64,000 nucleotides of DNA from Plecoglossus altivelis. Taxonomy: Eukaryota > Chordata > Actinopteri > Osmeriformes > Plecoglossidae. The notes beneath the pieces are model-generated. The model saw nothing but the letters and a program-made list of their open reading frames with translations, had not been told where the DNA came from and did no database searches. Both the position numbers and the translations under genes were made by a program. Location: the NCBI GenBank assembly GCA_036571765.1, contig BROE01000014.1, positions 16,748,213 through 16,812,212 of the forward strand. The letters run 5' to 3'. Of the stretch, positions 1 through 13,100 are shown one piece after another (position 1 is the stretch's first letter; every line of letters begins with the position of its first letter).

Positions 1-128
1 GGTGTTGGAGACTGCAGGCAGAGTACCAAAACACCTAATACCCAATCCCTCACTCCCAAAACATAGACATGTGACACCCATAACAACCGTCTCCCTGAAG
101 ACAGACCTTGGAGACCAGAGAGGCATAC

Positions 129-261
129 CTATCTCCACTCTGTGTGATGAGTCTTCTACAGGTCTCCATCTGGACGTCCAGGCCACGCTTCATGGAGCAC
201 ATCTCCATGTACTCATGCAGGTGGCGGTTCATATCACTCTTGGCTGTTGCAAGCTCCAACT

Positions 262-292
<31 letters not shown>

Positions 293-3200
293 GAGTACCA
301 AACACACAGTCAGAACCAATCCTGCAGCACTGGTCTGGGTCTGACACGCTGTCACTTTCAGCTAACATACTTGGCATCTTTTACACAAACACACACACAT
401 GGACACACGCTGTCTCACCTCTATCTGGCCAATAGTGTCTTGGTACTCCCTCTCTCTGGACTTGAAGAGACACTCTGTGTCATTTATCACCTTCTCCAAA
501 GACTCATCTGGCTGAGGGAGAGAGACAGGAAGAGAGAGACAGGAAGAGAGAGACAGGAAGAGAGAGACAGGAAGAGAGAGACAGGAAGAGAGAGACAGAG
601 TGAAACAGAGAGAGACAGAGTGAAACAGAGAGAGACAGAGTGAAACAGAGAGAGACAGAGTGAAACAGAGAGAGACAGAGAGACAGAGAGAAACACAGAA
701 AATAAAACAGAGAGAGAGACAGAAAATGAGAGAGACGGACAGAGACAAAGGGAGAGACAGAGAGACACAGAGTGAGACAGAGAGGAGGATAAATTAATAT
801 ACATGGAGATGAGACCCGGAGATGTTGACAGATTTCTGAGGGCATTGCTGTGATGATGACAGCATGTCTGCTGGTGTTGGTTTAGAGCTGGCTGGAAATA
901 TGACAGTAATGCTTCATATTGGATTTGAGTGCACAAGCCCCTGAAGGTGGAATCCTAATGACAGATTACATTGACGTAAACAGAACATTTGGTAGTGTGG
1001 TGAACACAGTATGCTGTTACTGGACACTGACCCACATTGTAATACTTTGCTGGTAAAACAAGGGTGACTTCATTTATCTGTCTAATCAAATTACCCTGAG
1101 TACGCGTTCTCATTCCGTTCTGTAAAGGACCAGCTTGTTGTCTCTCCTTACGCTGTCTAGTCATGGTTGATGAAAACGAATGCCTGACAACAGACCTGTT
1201 CCTGGATCAGAGTCAGGTGTGTGTTGGTGTGTGTGCTGGTGTGTGTTGGTTTTCATGTGCGAATGCATGTTTGAGTGAGGTGTTTTCGTTTAGGTGTGTA
1301 TGTTGTATGGTTGTGTCTGCGTGCGCACATGCATACATTTGCCCTGCTTAAAGAGACGTCCATTAGTTCAACAAAAAAATCTTTCCCATATATGGATGGA
1401 GGGATGGATGGAGAGGAATGGAGGGAGGGATGGGAGGATGGATGGATGGGGGGATGGAGGGATGGAGAGAGACGGGTGGAGGGAGAGATGGATGGATGGA
1501 GGGATGGAGAGAGAGGGGTGGAGGGAGAGATGGATGGAGGGATAGAGAGATGGCAGAAATGTGTAGCTCTATTAGCTGTAGTACTTAGCAGAGGATCACC
1601 GACCTCTGAAAGTGCTGATATTTTAACCTATTGTCCCACTCAGAATGACCTAAATTCAGGGACTAGGAATTCTAGGAACACTGGCAACCAACATTTGATC
1701 TGGCTGTCGTTTGGATTCAAATGATCTCATCATTAAAGAGACATCTGGTGCCGAGTTCTCTGCTGTGACAGAATGAGCACGCATCCTAACAGTACTACTC
1801 AGAACAGGATACACTGGGCTCACGCAGTGCAGAGTCCTACAAAGGGATTGGACCCTGCGTCCCCCATGCCAGGGCCTCCTACCTCTCCTGTCTGGTGAGT
1901 GGTCTCAGGTGGCACCAAGGTGCATCCTGGGAAGTCCTCCCACAGGAGTAGGGTCTCCTCAGTCTCCTCCCACGCCAGGCTGTCACAGTCGTCCTCAAAC
2001 TCACACTCCCGCCTGCAATGCATCGAGAGCTGTTACACAAACACACTGAGGCGGGCGTGGACAAACATGCTGTAGAAGCACACACACCCGCACACACACA
2101 CACACACACACACACCTGGACACACGAGGACACACACAGACACACACCCGGACACACACCCACACATACCCCCACACGCACACACTCAAACACTTACACC
2201 CACACCCGGAAACTTACAGATGGTTCAGCATTCGTTGCATTTCCTCATTGATCTGATTGGCTGATGAGGAACAAAGTTCCTCCTCCTTGGGCGCACCTCC
2301 ATCGCTCTCCGACGTGCTGATTGGTTCATCTCCGTCACTGCCGTTGACTGACAGCGGAGTCTGTCTCCGGGGACGACAGTTGATGGCAGACTGGGAGTTG
2401 GGTACCTTAAGGTTAGGAGAGAGATAGCCGCTGTAAACACCACCCAAGCACTGTGTGTATGCTTGTGTGGACGTGCTCAGAGTGTGTGTGTGTGTGTGTG
2501 TGGACGTGCTCAGAGTGTGTGTGTGTTTGTGTGTGTGGCATTTGTGTAGGTAATATGGCGTGTGTTGTGTGTGTGGTGTGTGCGCGTTGTGGTGGTACCT
2601 GGTACATCTGGATGACGTCTTCACAGTTCCTCTGCTGGGCCACGTCACACAGGCGGGCTGTGATGTCGATCCTACGACAGATGTCCATGTCCACCTTCAT
2701 GGCCTTCTCCTGGATCTTACTGTCCAGCTCTGACAGGTTCTACCGAGAGAGAGACAGACAGAGAGCCAGAGAGCGAGACAGAGAGAGAGAGACAGAGAGA
2801 CAGAAGAGAGGAGGCAGGGAAGGAGAGCGAGAGAGGACAGAGAGGGGAGAAAGGGAAGGAGAGCGAGAGGACAGAGAGGAGAAAGGGAAGGAGAGCGAGA
2901 GGACAGAGGGGAGAGAGGAGAACGGGAAGGAGTGAGAGGAGAGAGCAGAGGGAAGGAGAGAGAGGAGAGTCAGAGAGGAGAGGGAAGGAGAGAGAGAGGA
3001 GGGACAGAGGAAGAAGGAAGGAGAGAGGAGAGAGACAGGGAGGACAGACAGAGAGGAGAGGGGAAACGAGACAGTAGTTCAAGTAGAGTGGGAGAGAAGT
3101 CAGCATACTAAGATCAATCTGATTTGTTTGTCTTTTCATTATTCTGAACCAAGGGGACAAAATGGAGTCAAATGGAACTATTGTCTATCAGAATACACCA

Positions 3201-6200
3201 TTTTATATACAGTATAACGTCTGCAATGCAGATTAAGTGTACTGTTGCTTAATACGCTACAGGTATATGAACAGGTGATGGACTTGGATGGAAGAAATGA
3301 ATACATGGGTGTTTACTAGAAGGTACCGAGAAGGTACCGAGTGCTCTGAGGCTCTGAGGTGTGGACGTGGTGTGGATATCAGATGCAGGGTGAAGAGAAG
3401 GTGAGGGTTTGTATTTACGTTGCTCATAAGGCCTTTGAAGAGGACCAGCTCTGCCTTCAACTGCTGCACTCTGATGGCCAGCTCATCCTGGCAGCCCTCA
3501 CTCTCCTGCAGGTCCTACGCACGCACACACACACACACATCACAGCGTCACACATACACATCACAGCGTCACATATACACATCACAGCATCACACACACA
3601 GATCGCAACATCACACATCACAGCATCACACACACAGATCGCAACATCACACACACACAGATCACAGCATCACACATCACATCATCACACACACACAGAT
3701 CACAGCATCACACATCACAGATCGCAGCATCACACACGGATCACAACATCACACACACAAACAGACAACACACGTACACACACGCACACACGACCATCTC
3801 TCACTTCATGGAACAGATCTGATTGTTTGATTCCACCACCACAAACTTGTTACCAACTAGACACCCTCTTCCAATCCTAACCCTATACACAGGAGACACC
3901 CTCTTCCAATCCTAACCCTATACACAGGAGAGACACCCTCTTCCTAAGCGATGTGTAATCCCCAGGATTTTACTTTCCCATAATTCACTCTGGTTGAAGA
4001 GGGTTTTTTGTTGGTGTGGTTCTAGTTATGTCTGGCAGGGCTGGTTAAGTCTCAAGTGTGTTTTTACTGAACGTTAGGAAGCACAGCGCCAGCTGTAACT
4101 GGGTCAGGTGTCCAGATGTTCCTAAAAACTGCAGCTACACACACATACACACACACGCACACACACACACACACTTGCTCACACACACACACGTGCACGC
4201 TCACACACACAAGCATGTGCACTCACACACACACGCGCACGTGCACACTCACATAAACGCACAGGAGTACGTTCTCACACAAAAGCACACATACACACAA
4301 GCAACCCCATGCATACACACACACTCACGCACATGCAAGCATGCTACTTCACACCATTTCAAGCACACACAAGCGGAAGCAATGGCGCACAAACACACCT
4401 ACACACACTCACAGGAAACATGACAGCTCAACACCTTTTGCAGGTGGGTGGTTGTCGAGTGCTCAGTGCAGCCGTAAAAACAAGAGACTTTCACAACAGC
4501 AACCACAGTGTCCAGTGTGTCACACCCCCTTTTCTGTTAGACCTTCACCGTGACATCATGAGATCTTTGCTCTAACACAATCCGAGTATCGAGTCAGGCT
4601 TGTTTCACACCCTCTATCGAGTTAGGTTGTTTCACATACGTCAGTGCAATGTCAGTTCGGTCAGCAACCTGCAGATAGTCCCTCTGAGTCACACAGACGT
4701 GACATTTCAGAGCCCCGCCCACTCTCATAACGCTGACCAATCACAGACGGCATTGTCTGGAAACCCAATCGGAACCCGGCTCAGCATGGGAGTTTTATTC
4801 AGCAAATGAATGTTTCTTTTATGGATTAAAATAGATTCATATACAATATATGCAGGTGGTAAATGTGCCATATACTCTGACAAGGGTTTGTGTGCATCTG
4901 CACAGGTGAGTCTGCACAGGTGAGGCGGGACAGAAACACAGAGGTGTGGTCATGGTAACCGTTCTTCCTACCTCTTGTAAATCTGCCATCTTCTGTTCCA
5001 GATCCACTCTCATGGTGTATTCCTCCTCCCACCTATAGAACACACGCAAGCACACACGCACAGTTACACGCACACAGTCACAGGCACAGTCACACAGTTA
5101 CACGCACACAGTCACACACAGTCACACGCACAGTCACACACGCACACGCACGCACGCGCGCGTGCACACACGCGTGCGCAAAGACACACACAGTCACACA
5201 TGCACACACACAGTCGCACGCACAGACACACAAGAACAATCTGAAACCTGCATATGACTGCGTTATCGACGTGCGTTTTCCTCCAGCCTACTGGTCGAAT
5301 CAGCGACCCACCATGAATCAGAACTTTAATCCGATTAAAACCATGTGCAGTTGACATGTGGTCGTTGACAGGTTCAAAGGCTCGACAGCAGACCCCTGAG
5401 GGACCCCACGCCCTCCCTACTCTTTGGCACCTTCTAGAACTGCTGTTTAAAATGCAGGATCCTGCGACACATCCGGACCTATGAAAAGCTTAATGTGTTA
5501 CTCGGTGTTAAGAGGGAGGGATTTCGTGCAATGTTTTTTGCACAATGTTTTTATTTGAGAGGTATATGGGAAGAGAGAGAGAGAAAGAAGAGAGAGACAG
5601 AGAGAGAAAGGAGAGAGGGGGAGAGAAAGGAGAGAGGGAGGAGAGAAAGGAGAGAGGAGGAAAGGAGAGAGGGGGAGAGTTGAGGTAAGTTCTCTTAGCA
5701 AGCACACCCCCCTTTTTCAGCAGTTGCAGCTTGCTGAGTCTGCTGCATTGCAGATGCTGTGTGGCAAGAGGAAAGGGATGCGCACGCCAAAGAAGGAGGG
5801 GGGGGGGCGGTGATGCTGTCATGGGACAGGAAGCAGAGGGCATCGCTGCCAGACGGGAGGGAGAGACTGAGAGGGACAGACTAAGAGAGAGACTGAGAGA
5901 CTGAGAGAGAGACTGAGAGGGACAGACTAAGAGAGAGTGAGAGACAGAGAGAGAGACTGAGAGAGAGATTACGAGAGAGAGACACTAAGAGAGAGAGACT
6001 ACGAGGGACAGACTAAGAGAGAGAGAGTGAGAGACTAAGAGACTAAGAGAGAGAGACTGAAAGAGAGAGAGCCTAATGGCAGAAAAGTGGGAGAGGGAGG
6101 AGGGGAGGGGCAGAGTGAGACAAGACAGACTAAGAGAGAGACTAAGAGAGAAAGACAGACTAATGGCATTAAAGTGGAGAGGGAGGAGAGGAGGGGCAGA

Positions 6201-8310
6201 GAGAGACTAAGAGAGAGACTAAGAAAGAGAGAGAGACACTAATGGCAGAAACATGGGAGAGGGAGGAGGGGAGGAGGAGGGGAGGGGCAGAGTGAGACGT
6301 GAGAGAGGAGACGGAGAGAGAGAGGTGATACCAGCTGCTGACGGGGGAGAAAGTGGCAGCTAAGGGCAAGACAGAGCGATGGAATGATGCCCAAATAGAA
6401 GGAGACAGGAAGTAGGGGAGCGAAGGGGAAGTGTTCGCTAGTAAGCATCTTGTTGCCCCGCAGGGAACTTTAACTGTGACCTGAGTATGAAGAAGCCCAA
6501 CTGACCGCAATAACAGATCTTAACAGAGAGACTGTTACACTGTAAATCACTGTCTGGCTGTCCTGATGCTAGCAAGCTCCTGCCTGCTACTGTCGCCCGC
6601 GGCAACGCTGACCCTGAGTTCTATGTTTCAATAGAAAGCAGGTTAGCATGAGGCTAACACCTATAAGTGTGACATTATATTCCTCTGAACACTTCTGTTT
6701 TGCTAATCAACTCTGAGCGTAGGCTAGGCTCTTACTTCCAAACACTCTGAACTGCTCTGAAATCTCTACGTTCCTTACGAAACATACTGCCTTGTTGTTA
6801 TATTTCTCTGAGTCACCAAGCTGATAGGGAAGGAGATAAACCAAATGTATATATCAGTAAAGTTGACACAAAGAATGAAATTGTCTTTAGGGGATGTGAG
6901 TATGGAACAAATTCCTGTCAACTTGAACAAGACATAGCCTGCTTTTTAAGAGACAAAAATTCGGATGATGCCCTTTAAAATGACTCAGGAATAGGTGTTA
7001 TTCTGGACAAATATATTGTTCAGAACTGTTACTTTCGTACATCTTTCTCTCAAATACAGAAATACCATGTAGGTGAAAGCATTTTGAATTGGGAAAGTGA
7101 AAACTTCAAATTGCGCCATCGGTCATGGCAGAAATGTTGGCATTGAAGGATTCAAATACACAATGTGAGTTAGTTTGTGTCAGAGAAAGATGTTGTCATC
7201 GATCATCTGTTAGGCCGCTCTGCTAGCACAAGGGGTCACACTCCCCTTAAGTTCCATCAACTACACATATCTCAACTCTTTCATTACTTTTATATGATCT
7301 GCCGTACAAAACAGGTTTCATGGTGAGTTAATACAGTCGGCCAGTTACCTGCGCTTGTACTCGTCTCTTTCCCGCTTCACTTTAGCCAGGACGTTGTACA
7401 GAGCTCGGATCTCTGGGGTGATGGTGTCGATTTGGACCCCGACTCCGTCCGGGTGGACCCAGGACACGCCGGGGCTGGTGACGCGCGTCTCCACGCCAGA
7501 GCCAAGCTTGCGGGTGTGGTTATAGGACCAGATAGTACCCGGTAGGAACCTGGGAGGGGGGTTAGTTGGAGTTCCGGTACCGGTGCTAGTACTTGTGACC
7601 GTTCTCCCGACAGTTTGTGAATTGGAGCTAGATGGGGAGTCGACAGTTGGCGTTGACAGGTTGATTGTGATGGTGGGATTCTTCGCTTTTGAGTTGGGAT
7701 TGTCGGGATGGTCTTGCTCCAACGTGAGAACGGTCGTGAGTGGCGGCATAAAAAGCGTTGTGGGCCTTGTAGCAGAGTTGTTTGTGTTGTGAAACGAAAG
7801 CGAACCGGGCCTAAGTGGAATCGTCCCCACGAACCCGGTCTGGACACCTGTTTCTTGGGTGTGTGCCCCTCCCCCGTTTTCAGAACATCCACCTTTGCAT
7901 TTAGTGTTGGCATCCAAAGCTTGCTGAAGCTGTTTCTCCAAGATCTTGTTTCTCCGCTCCAACTCGTGGACTTTAGCGAGGAAACATCGGAAGCGCAGAT
8001 TGAGCGTCTTCAGCACGCTAATGTTAGACCCCAAATCGTTTCTTAGTGCCATCGCTGCAGGCGGTGCCACTACGCGATGCAATGGATGGTTGTGGTTGTG
8101 GTACAGATAAGCACTTTGTGCGGATGCGGTGAAATCAAATCCGGAGAGCGTCTCCGGGCCTAGTCCAGATTCTTCAAGGAAGGCGGTTGGATCGGGAGAG
8201 CCGAAGATGGCCTCGGGCAGAAGGCCGGATGGAGAATCCGGATGACTCGATCCTAGATTCTGCTGCTGTTGATGTTGGAGAAGCGAGTTTGTCCCCAACA
8301 AAGGATTCAT
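129..8310 (-). CDS. iffo1: Intermediate filament family orphan 1 (IFFO1), 3'-partial
   Basis: Nuclear intermediate-filament-like protein; the family is linked to lamina and DNA-repair scaffolding. Eight exons read on the minus strand: 8310-7349, 5032-4972, 3514-3419, 2739-2599, 2405-2218, 2012-1883, 511-419 and 259-129. All have AG/GT borders and join in one frame (600 codons so far). The start at 8310 (MNPLLG) matches the human IFFO1 start. An in-frame Met 13 codons upstream (8349) is possible; the open frame beyond that has no ATG. Exon 1 carries a low-complexity head, then the rod start (LKTLNLRFRCFLAKVHELER) and a coiled coil; exons 2-4 continue the rod (WEEEYTMRVDLEQKMADLQE). Exon 8 ends in the conserved CRRLITQSGDR, and in human one further exon follows, so the stop lies off the left edge. 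Introns are mostly GA/CA microsatellite. Whether this is the a or b teleost copy cannot be decided. Confidence 0.95.
513..1880. repeat. iffo1 intron 6: GA-rich and GATG microsatellites
   Basis: Intron between the iffo1 exons at 1883 and 511. It holds an (AGAGAGACAGGA)n/(GAGACAGAGTGAAACA)n tract at about 515-780 and a GATGGATGGAGGGA tract at about 1391-1550. The bases between are unique-looking and without a gene. Confidence 0.85.
2745..3070. repeat. GA-rich low-complexity tract in iffo1 intron 3
   Basis: Purine-only imperfect repeats of GAGAGAGGAGA/GGGAAGGAGAGCGAGAGGACAGA type, directly upstream of the exon 4 acceptor. Long open frames on both strands here are composition artefacts. Confidence 0.85.
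3521..4430. repeat. CA-rich and CACATCACAG repeats in iffo1 intron 2
   Basis: Tandem ATCACAGCATCACACACACAG units at about 3535-3790, then two direct copies of a ~35-bp unit (CTCTTCCAATCCTAACCCTA) at about 3868-3935, then (CA)n at 4138-4330. No gene is seen. Confidence 0.8.
5570..6330. repeat. GA-rich microsatellites in iffo1 intron 1
   Basis: GAGAGAGGGAGAGAAAGG-like units at 5570-5685 and GACTAAGAGAGAGACTGAGA units at 5855-6330. The rest of this intron (6330-7346) is AT-balanced unique sequence with no exon I can find. Confidence 0.8.
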
Positions 8311-8406
8311 GCTATGGTGCGGGAAACTAAAACGCTGCAGATCTGGCATGAACTCAGGCGGTAATTTGCTTACTATGGTGGAAGAATTACAAGAAAGATA
8401 AGACAA

Positions 8407-9329
8407 ACAACGTCTAACTGTTGGTTATCACACAGTTGCGCCACGTTCTACAATTAACCCACCTGTTTATGTAACTGTTTCTAATTAATATCCTTATCCT
8501 CGACTTAAAGCCGGGTCGACTTAAGGTTGGCTAACTGGTGAAGTGTTCTCTCCCTGTTAACTGTCCCCAACAAAAATAATGTAAACACGAATCCAAACGG
8601 TTAGCGCAAGCGAAAAAAATATGCGACAACGCCAATATATTAATCCAAAACAAGATTTTAGCAATGACAAATCAAATTCTCAATCATAAAGCACTGTGGT
8701 CGAATGTTTTAAAACGATAAACTCAGACCGTATCGGCGACGCTGCATCTAGCTTCAAGATGTGACCGCATGCAAGAACAAGTGCTGCGGGATTTGGACAG
8801 CAATTTACCGTAAATACACAATTAGACAGCCTGAATTCTTGTTAACTATTTCACTCTTTACGGTCAACGTAGCCTATGTTGTGTTAAGTGCAAAGATCTT
8901 GTGTACTACAAGTTGAATAACACAGTGAGATGTCAACCTAATCAACAGAACAATGTAAAAAAAGTGTAAGAACAATTTTATTTTCTTTAAAAATCGCTTG
9001 TCAAGATGTAAAGGCGACTAAGGACAACACAGACGGTCAATTCGTTTCAAATATCAGTCCAAATGATCAACATACCAAGGGGAATTCTCAAATGCAAAAT
9101 AAACGGGAAATTCAGTTGCCTAAAAACATGGGGTTTCAAATAAATTCAACTAAAATGTTTTGACTGGCACAGAAAACAACATTAACACTATTATAGGCAG
9201 TAGAGAAACAGAAATCAAATGCACATTAAAATCACCTGACATATTAACAAATTGTGAAGGTACCCTATTTAAGGACCCCTCTCTCTCTCTCCCTATGTCC
9301 ACCCCTCCTGTTCTCTCTCTGTCTCTCCT

Positions 9330-9384
<55 letters not shown>

Positions 9385-9533
9385 CTCCTCCCTCTCTCTG
9401 TCCTATTCTCACACGAACCCTCCCTCGTCTCTGTTTGCCCACCCCGCCTCGTCTCTCTTCTCCCCGTCTCTCTGTCCCCGCCTTGCTCCTCTGCTCCGTC
9501 TCTCCTCTGGGCCGACCTGTCTCTCTCTGGCTG

Positions 9534-9566
<33 letters not shown>

Positions 9567-9633
9567 CCCCCCTCCTCTCTCTCTCTGCCCCCCTTTCTCT
9601 CTCTCTGCCCCCTCCCTGCCCCTCCTCTCTCTC
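8407..9633. other. Intergenic: iffo1 upstream / opsin 3' side
   Basis: iffo1 5' flank and promoter side, about 8410-9250, AT-rich unique sequence with no open frame of note. A possible opsin poly(A) signal (minus-strand AATAAA) lies at 8982-8977, about 650 bp past the opsin stop. From 9280 to 9633 it is a (TC)n/(CTCTCTCTGCCCCC)n tract, which would be the opsin 3' UTR if that signal is used. Confidence 0.5.
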
Positions 9634-10073
9634 TCACTCTGTCAGCAAGCTGCTAGATGTGGATCCTCCCATCTCTTTCTCCATCTCCTTCTCGCTCATC
9701 CTCTGCTCCTCCGTTTTGATCTGGGTGTCTAAGGAGGCCACTTCCAGAGCATCCCAGCCCACGGATGTGTTGTCTGACCAGGAGCCTCTCCCTCCTCCTT
9801 TCCCCCTCCCTCCCTGTTCCTCCTTGGTGTCCAGTTGCACCATGGACACGTCCATGGTCTTGCTCTTCTGTCTCCAGCTGTGGCAGTAAGACAGATTGAT
9901 GCTGCTTCTCTGCGCTGTGAAGGACCGGAGAGATGAGGAGAGATTGTTAGCTGACATGACCTGTGAGTGTATGTGTGGGTGTGTGTTTGTATGTGGGTGT
10001 GGGTGTGTGTGTGTGTGTGTGTGTGTAGCTGTGGAAGTGTGTGTGCAGATGTGTGTGTGTGTGTGCGTGTGTG

Positions 10074-10114
<41 letters not shown>

Positions 10115-13100
10115 AGGTGTGGGTGTGTGTGTGTGTGTGTGTGTGAGCGTGTGTGGGGGGGGGAAGAATCCTTGACTCTCACAGTAGCTTCCGTCGTTGG
10201 CTCTTGTCCTCCTCCTCCCCCTGATGTCCCTCCCTCGCAGGATATCAAACACATCCTCCCTGAACTCCCTGTTCATGATCTGGTAGATGAAAGGGTTGAT
10301 CATGCAGTGAGACTTGGCGAACATGGCCGGGATCAGGGTCACCACCGGTGGCAGGCAAGACGCTGGCTGGTAGTTCTCCGCCGCCGACGCCCCCTGGTGG
10401 ACTGGATGCGAACTGCGCGTGGTGGAGACGGTCTGGGTGGGCGCTGGGTCCGAGTACTCTGCCTGGTCGTAGTACATGCTGTCGTAGCCGCCTCCGTAGC
10501 TCTCCGTGGAGGTCCAGTTGTGGACGGATGGGAGCTCCAGCAGGGTGGAGATGGTCCCAGGATGCAGGGAGCCCTCCACCCAGTCGTCCCGATGAGCCAG
10601 GGCAGAGTACAGAGACACTATGGCGTAGGGAGTCCAAGCAAGCAGGAAGGTGGAGCAGACCACAGCAGCGATCTGAAACACACAGATGGACCGACGGAGG
10701 AACAAAGAGATTCACGGGTCAGGATCTGGAGACTTTTACATGCTGTTAGAGAAGCAGAGATTTGACTCATATTTTGTGGTTGAACCGAGACGATTGTGTT
10801 ATTTAGTTAGTTTGACATGCCTTGGTGAGTCTCATGTCCCTGCTGCTGTGAGTGACAGTCGAGGAGGGAATGGAAGCCAGGGTTTGGTGCGACTTGTAAA
10901 CCTGCACGGAGAGAAACACGAAAAAACCACCAATGATTCCACCTTCTCCCACAGCACAGCGAGGCAGGTCTACTACAGCTCTGTTGCAGTACTGCTCTGG
11001 TCTGTGGCACGCACAGACAAGCGAACACACAGACCTGGGCGCCATTGGCATGCATAAAACATGTCCGGCATTCCGCATAGCAAAGACCACTCAGCATAAG
11101 TGATTCATCAAGGAACCCATGACTCAAACGAGATGCTAATTTCTGGCTTCCTGCCGAGCCAGACTCGACGCGGCCCTCTCTCACCGTGCGGAGGATGGCG
11201 AGGTAGGAGACGATGATGGTGAGGGTGGGGACTCCAAAGCACAAGGTGAGGATGAGGAAGATGTAGGCTTGGTCCTGTAAGGATGACCTCATCTTCCACC
11301 TGACAGGAAGAGACAGATCCAGAGGGACCGTCAGGAAGGCGAACACACAGAGAACATCCAGATGTTCACACGTCACATCTGTAACCTCACAAACCCGCAT
11401 CCGAACACACATGCAAACACACGCGCACACGGTACACAGGGTTGAACTAGACAGAATTTTCACAGCTAATTGTGTACGCAAACAAGCTTTGGCATATACA
11501 CACAACTACACACATCACTGAATTCGGTGATAGGTACAAGCAGAGGGGGGAAAGTACCAGTTAATCGTGCAGCTGGTACCAAAAGGTTCTGGTCCGTAGC
11601 TTCCGAATCCAAAGGCAGGCAGAACAGCCCAGAACACAGTGTAGGCCCAAATCAGTGCAATCGCTAAAGACATATGGCGTCTCTCGATCCACTGACCTGG
11701 AGAGTGGAGCACATATAATTTATGGACTAAAGAAAAGTATGATTTCAAATGAATGTAGAAGCAGAACCACTGTGCATGCAAGGACAATGTTGCCACGTAG
11801 AGCTACCTGTACCCTGAACTCACAACACAAACAAACATGCCATTACTCTGACGAATACAGTCACGCCCACACATAGGGTAGCCTTGACGAGCGAGTCATC
11901 TAAAATCAGTGTGTGTACGTGGAATCTGATATACCGACCGACAACGATCACAGAACCTGGGGCAGCTTGGGAACATCTTTGATCTTCAACTTAAATGACA
12001 GAGATCTTGACTGAGCGACCACAGGAAGTGACCTCAGAAAGTCACCTCAGGAAGTGACCTTAGGAGGAAGTGACCTTAGGAAGTGACCTAAGGAAGTGAC
12101 CTTAGGAAGTGACCTTAGGAAGTGACCAAAGGAGGTGACCTCAGCAAGTGACCTCAGGAAGTGACCTCAGCAAGTGACCTCAGGAAGTGACCTCAGTAAG
12201 TGACCTCAGGAAGTGACCTCACCAAGTGACCTCACCAAGTGACCTCGGGAAGACAGAGGATTGGATGAACTTGTGGACCGTATGTTCAGTGATGGCCACA
12301 GAAGGTCATTATCTCTAACATCAACTGCTAGACTGCAATCTCAACCCCCAGCCACATGAGAGACTCAGAGAACGGAGGCTGAGGTTTTCATCACCATATG
12401 TCAGTGAGGATGAAGAATGAGTGTCAAAGTTCAATCTTTGACACAATATCTTTTTGAAAGCTGCTTTGGGCTGCTTTTGTATGTTCTCTCAGCTGAGCTT
12501 AAATGCTTTTTCACTGTTGCGACTTCACCATTGTCCGTGCTGCACTTATTTCAACATAGTCACAGCAATCGATAAATACCACAAAGACGTTACTTCTGAA
12601 CACACCTTGTACATCTCTTTCTGCAGAACAACAAGATAAGCTTTGACTACAACACTGTACAGATTGGTTCCCAATCTTTCAAATTCAGAAAAAAAATCAA
12701 TTCTTAGACTTTTTCTTTTCCTTTCCTTTTCCCCTCAGGTCTCCTTTCTGGGGGGTTTTTCTGCAACAACCAAGTGGCTTGTCAGGTGTGGTGCAGGTGT
12801 CAGGGCTCTGCAGTGGAGTGTGGGGCCTCCACAGAGAGTCACACTGACCGTATCTGAAGGAGCAGATCTTAAGGCAGCGATCCAGGGAGATGAGACAGGT
12901 GGTGATGAGGGAGCCGATCCCAAACACGAAGCCCTGGATGCCGTACCACAGGCAGCCAGACTCACCGAACACCCAGGCGTGAGATAGGCTGAGAGGGGGG
13001 GGAGGGGAGAGGGGGGAGGGGAGAGAGGAGCAGGGAGAGGAGAGAGTGGAGAAGGGAGTGGAGGAAGGTGAAGGAGAGAGGGGCAGAAAGAGAAGGGAGG

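Noticed and set aside
7377..8046. Open frames on other frames and the plus strand across iffo1 exon 1
   Set aside because: Shadows of a long GC-rich coding exon; the iffo1 frame has clear homology.
9947..10180. Opsin C-terminus reading into HTHTHT
   Set aside because: Donor T|GTGAGA at 10183-10181 and an in-phase acceptor at 9951 give a sensible Ser-rich tail instead.
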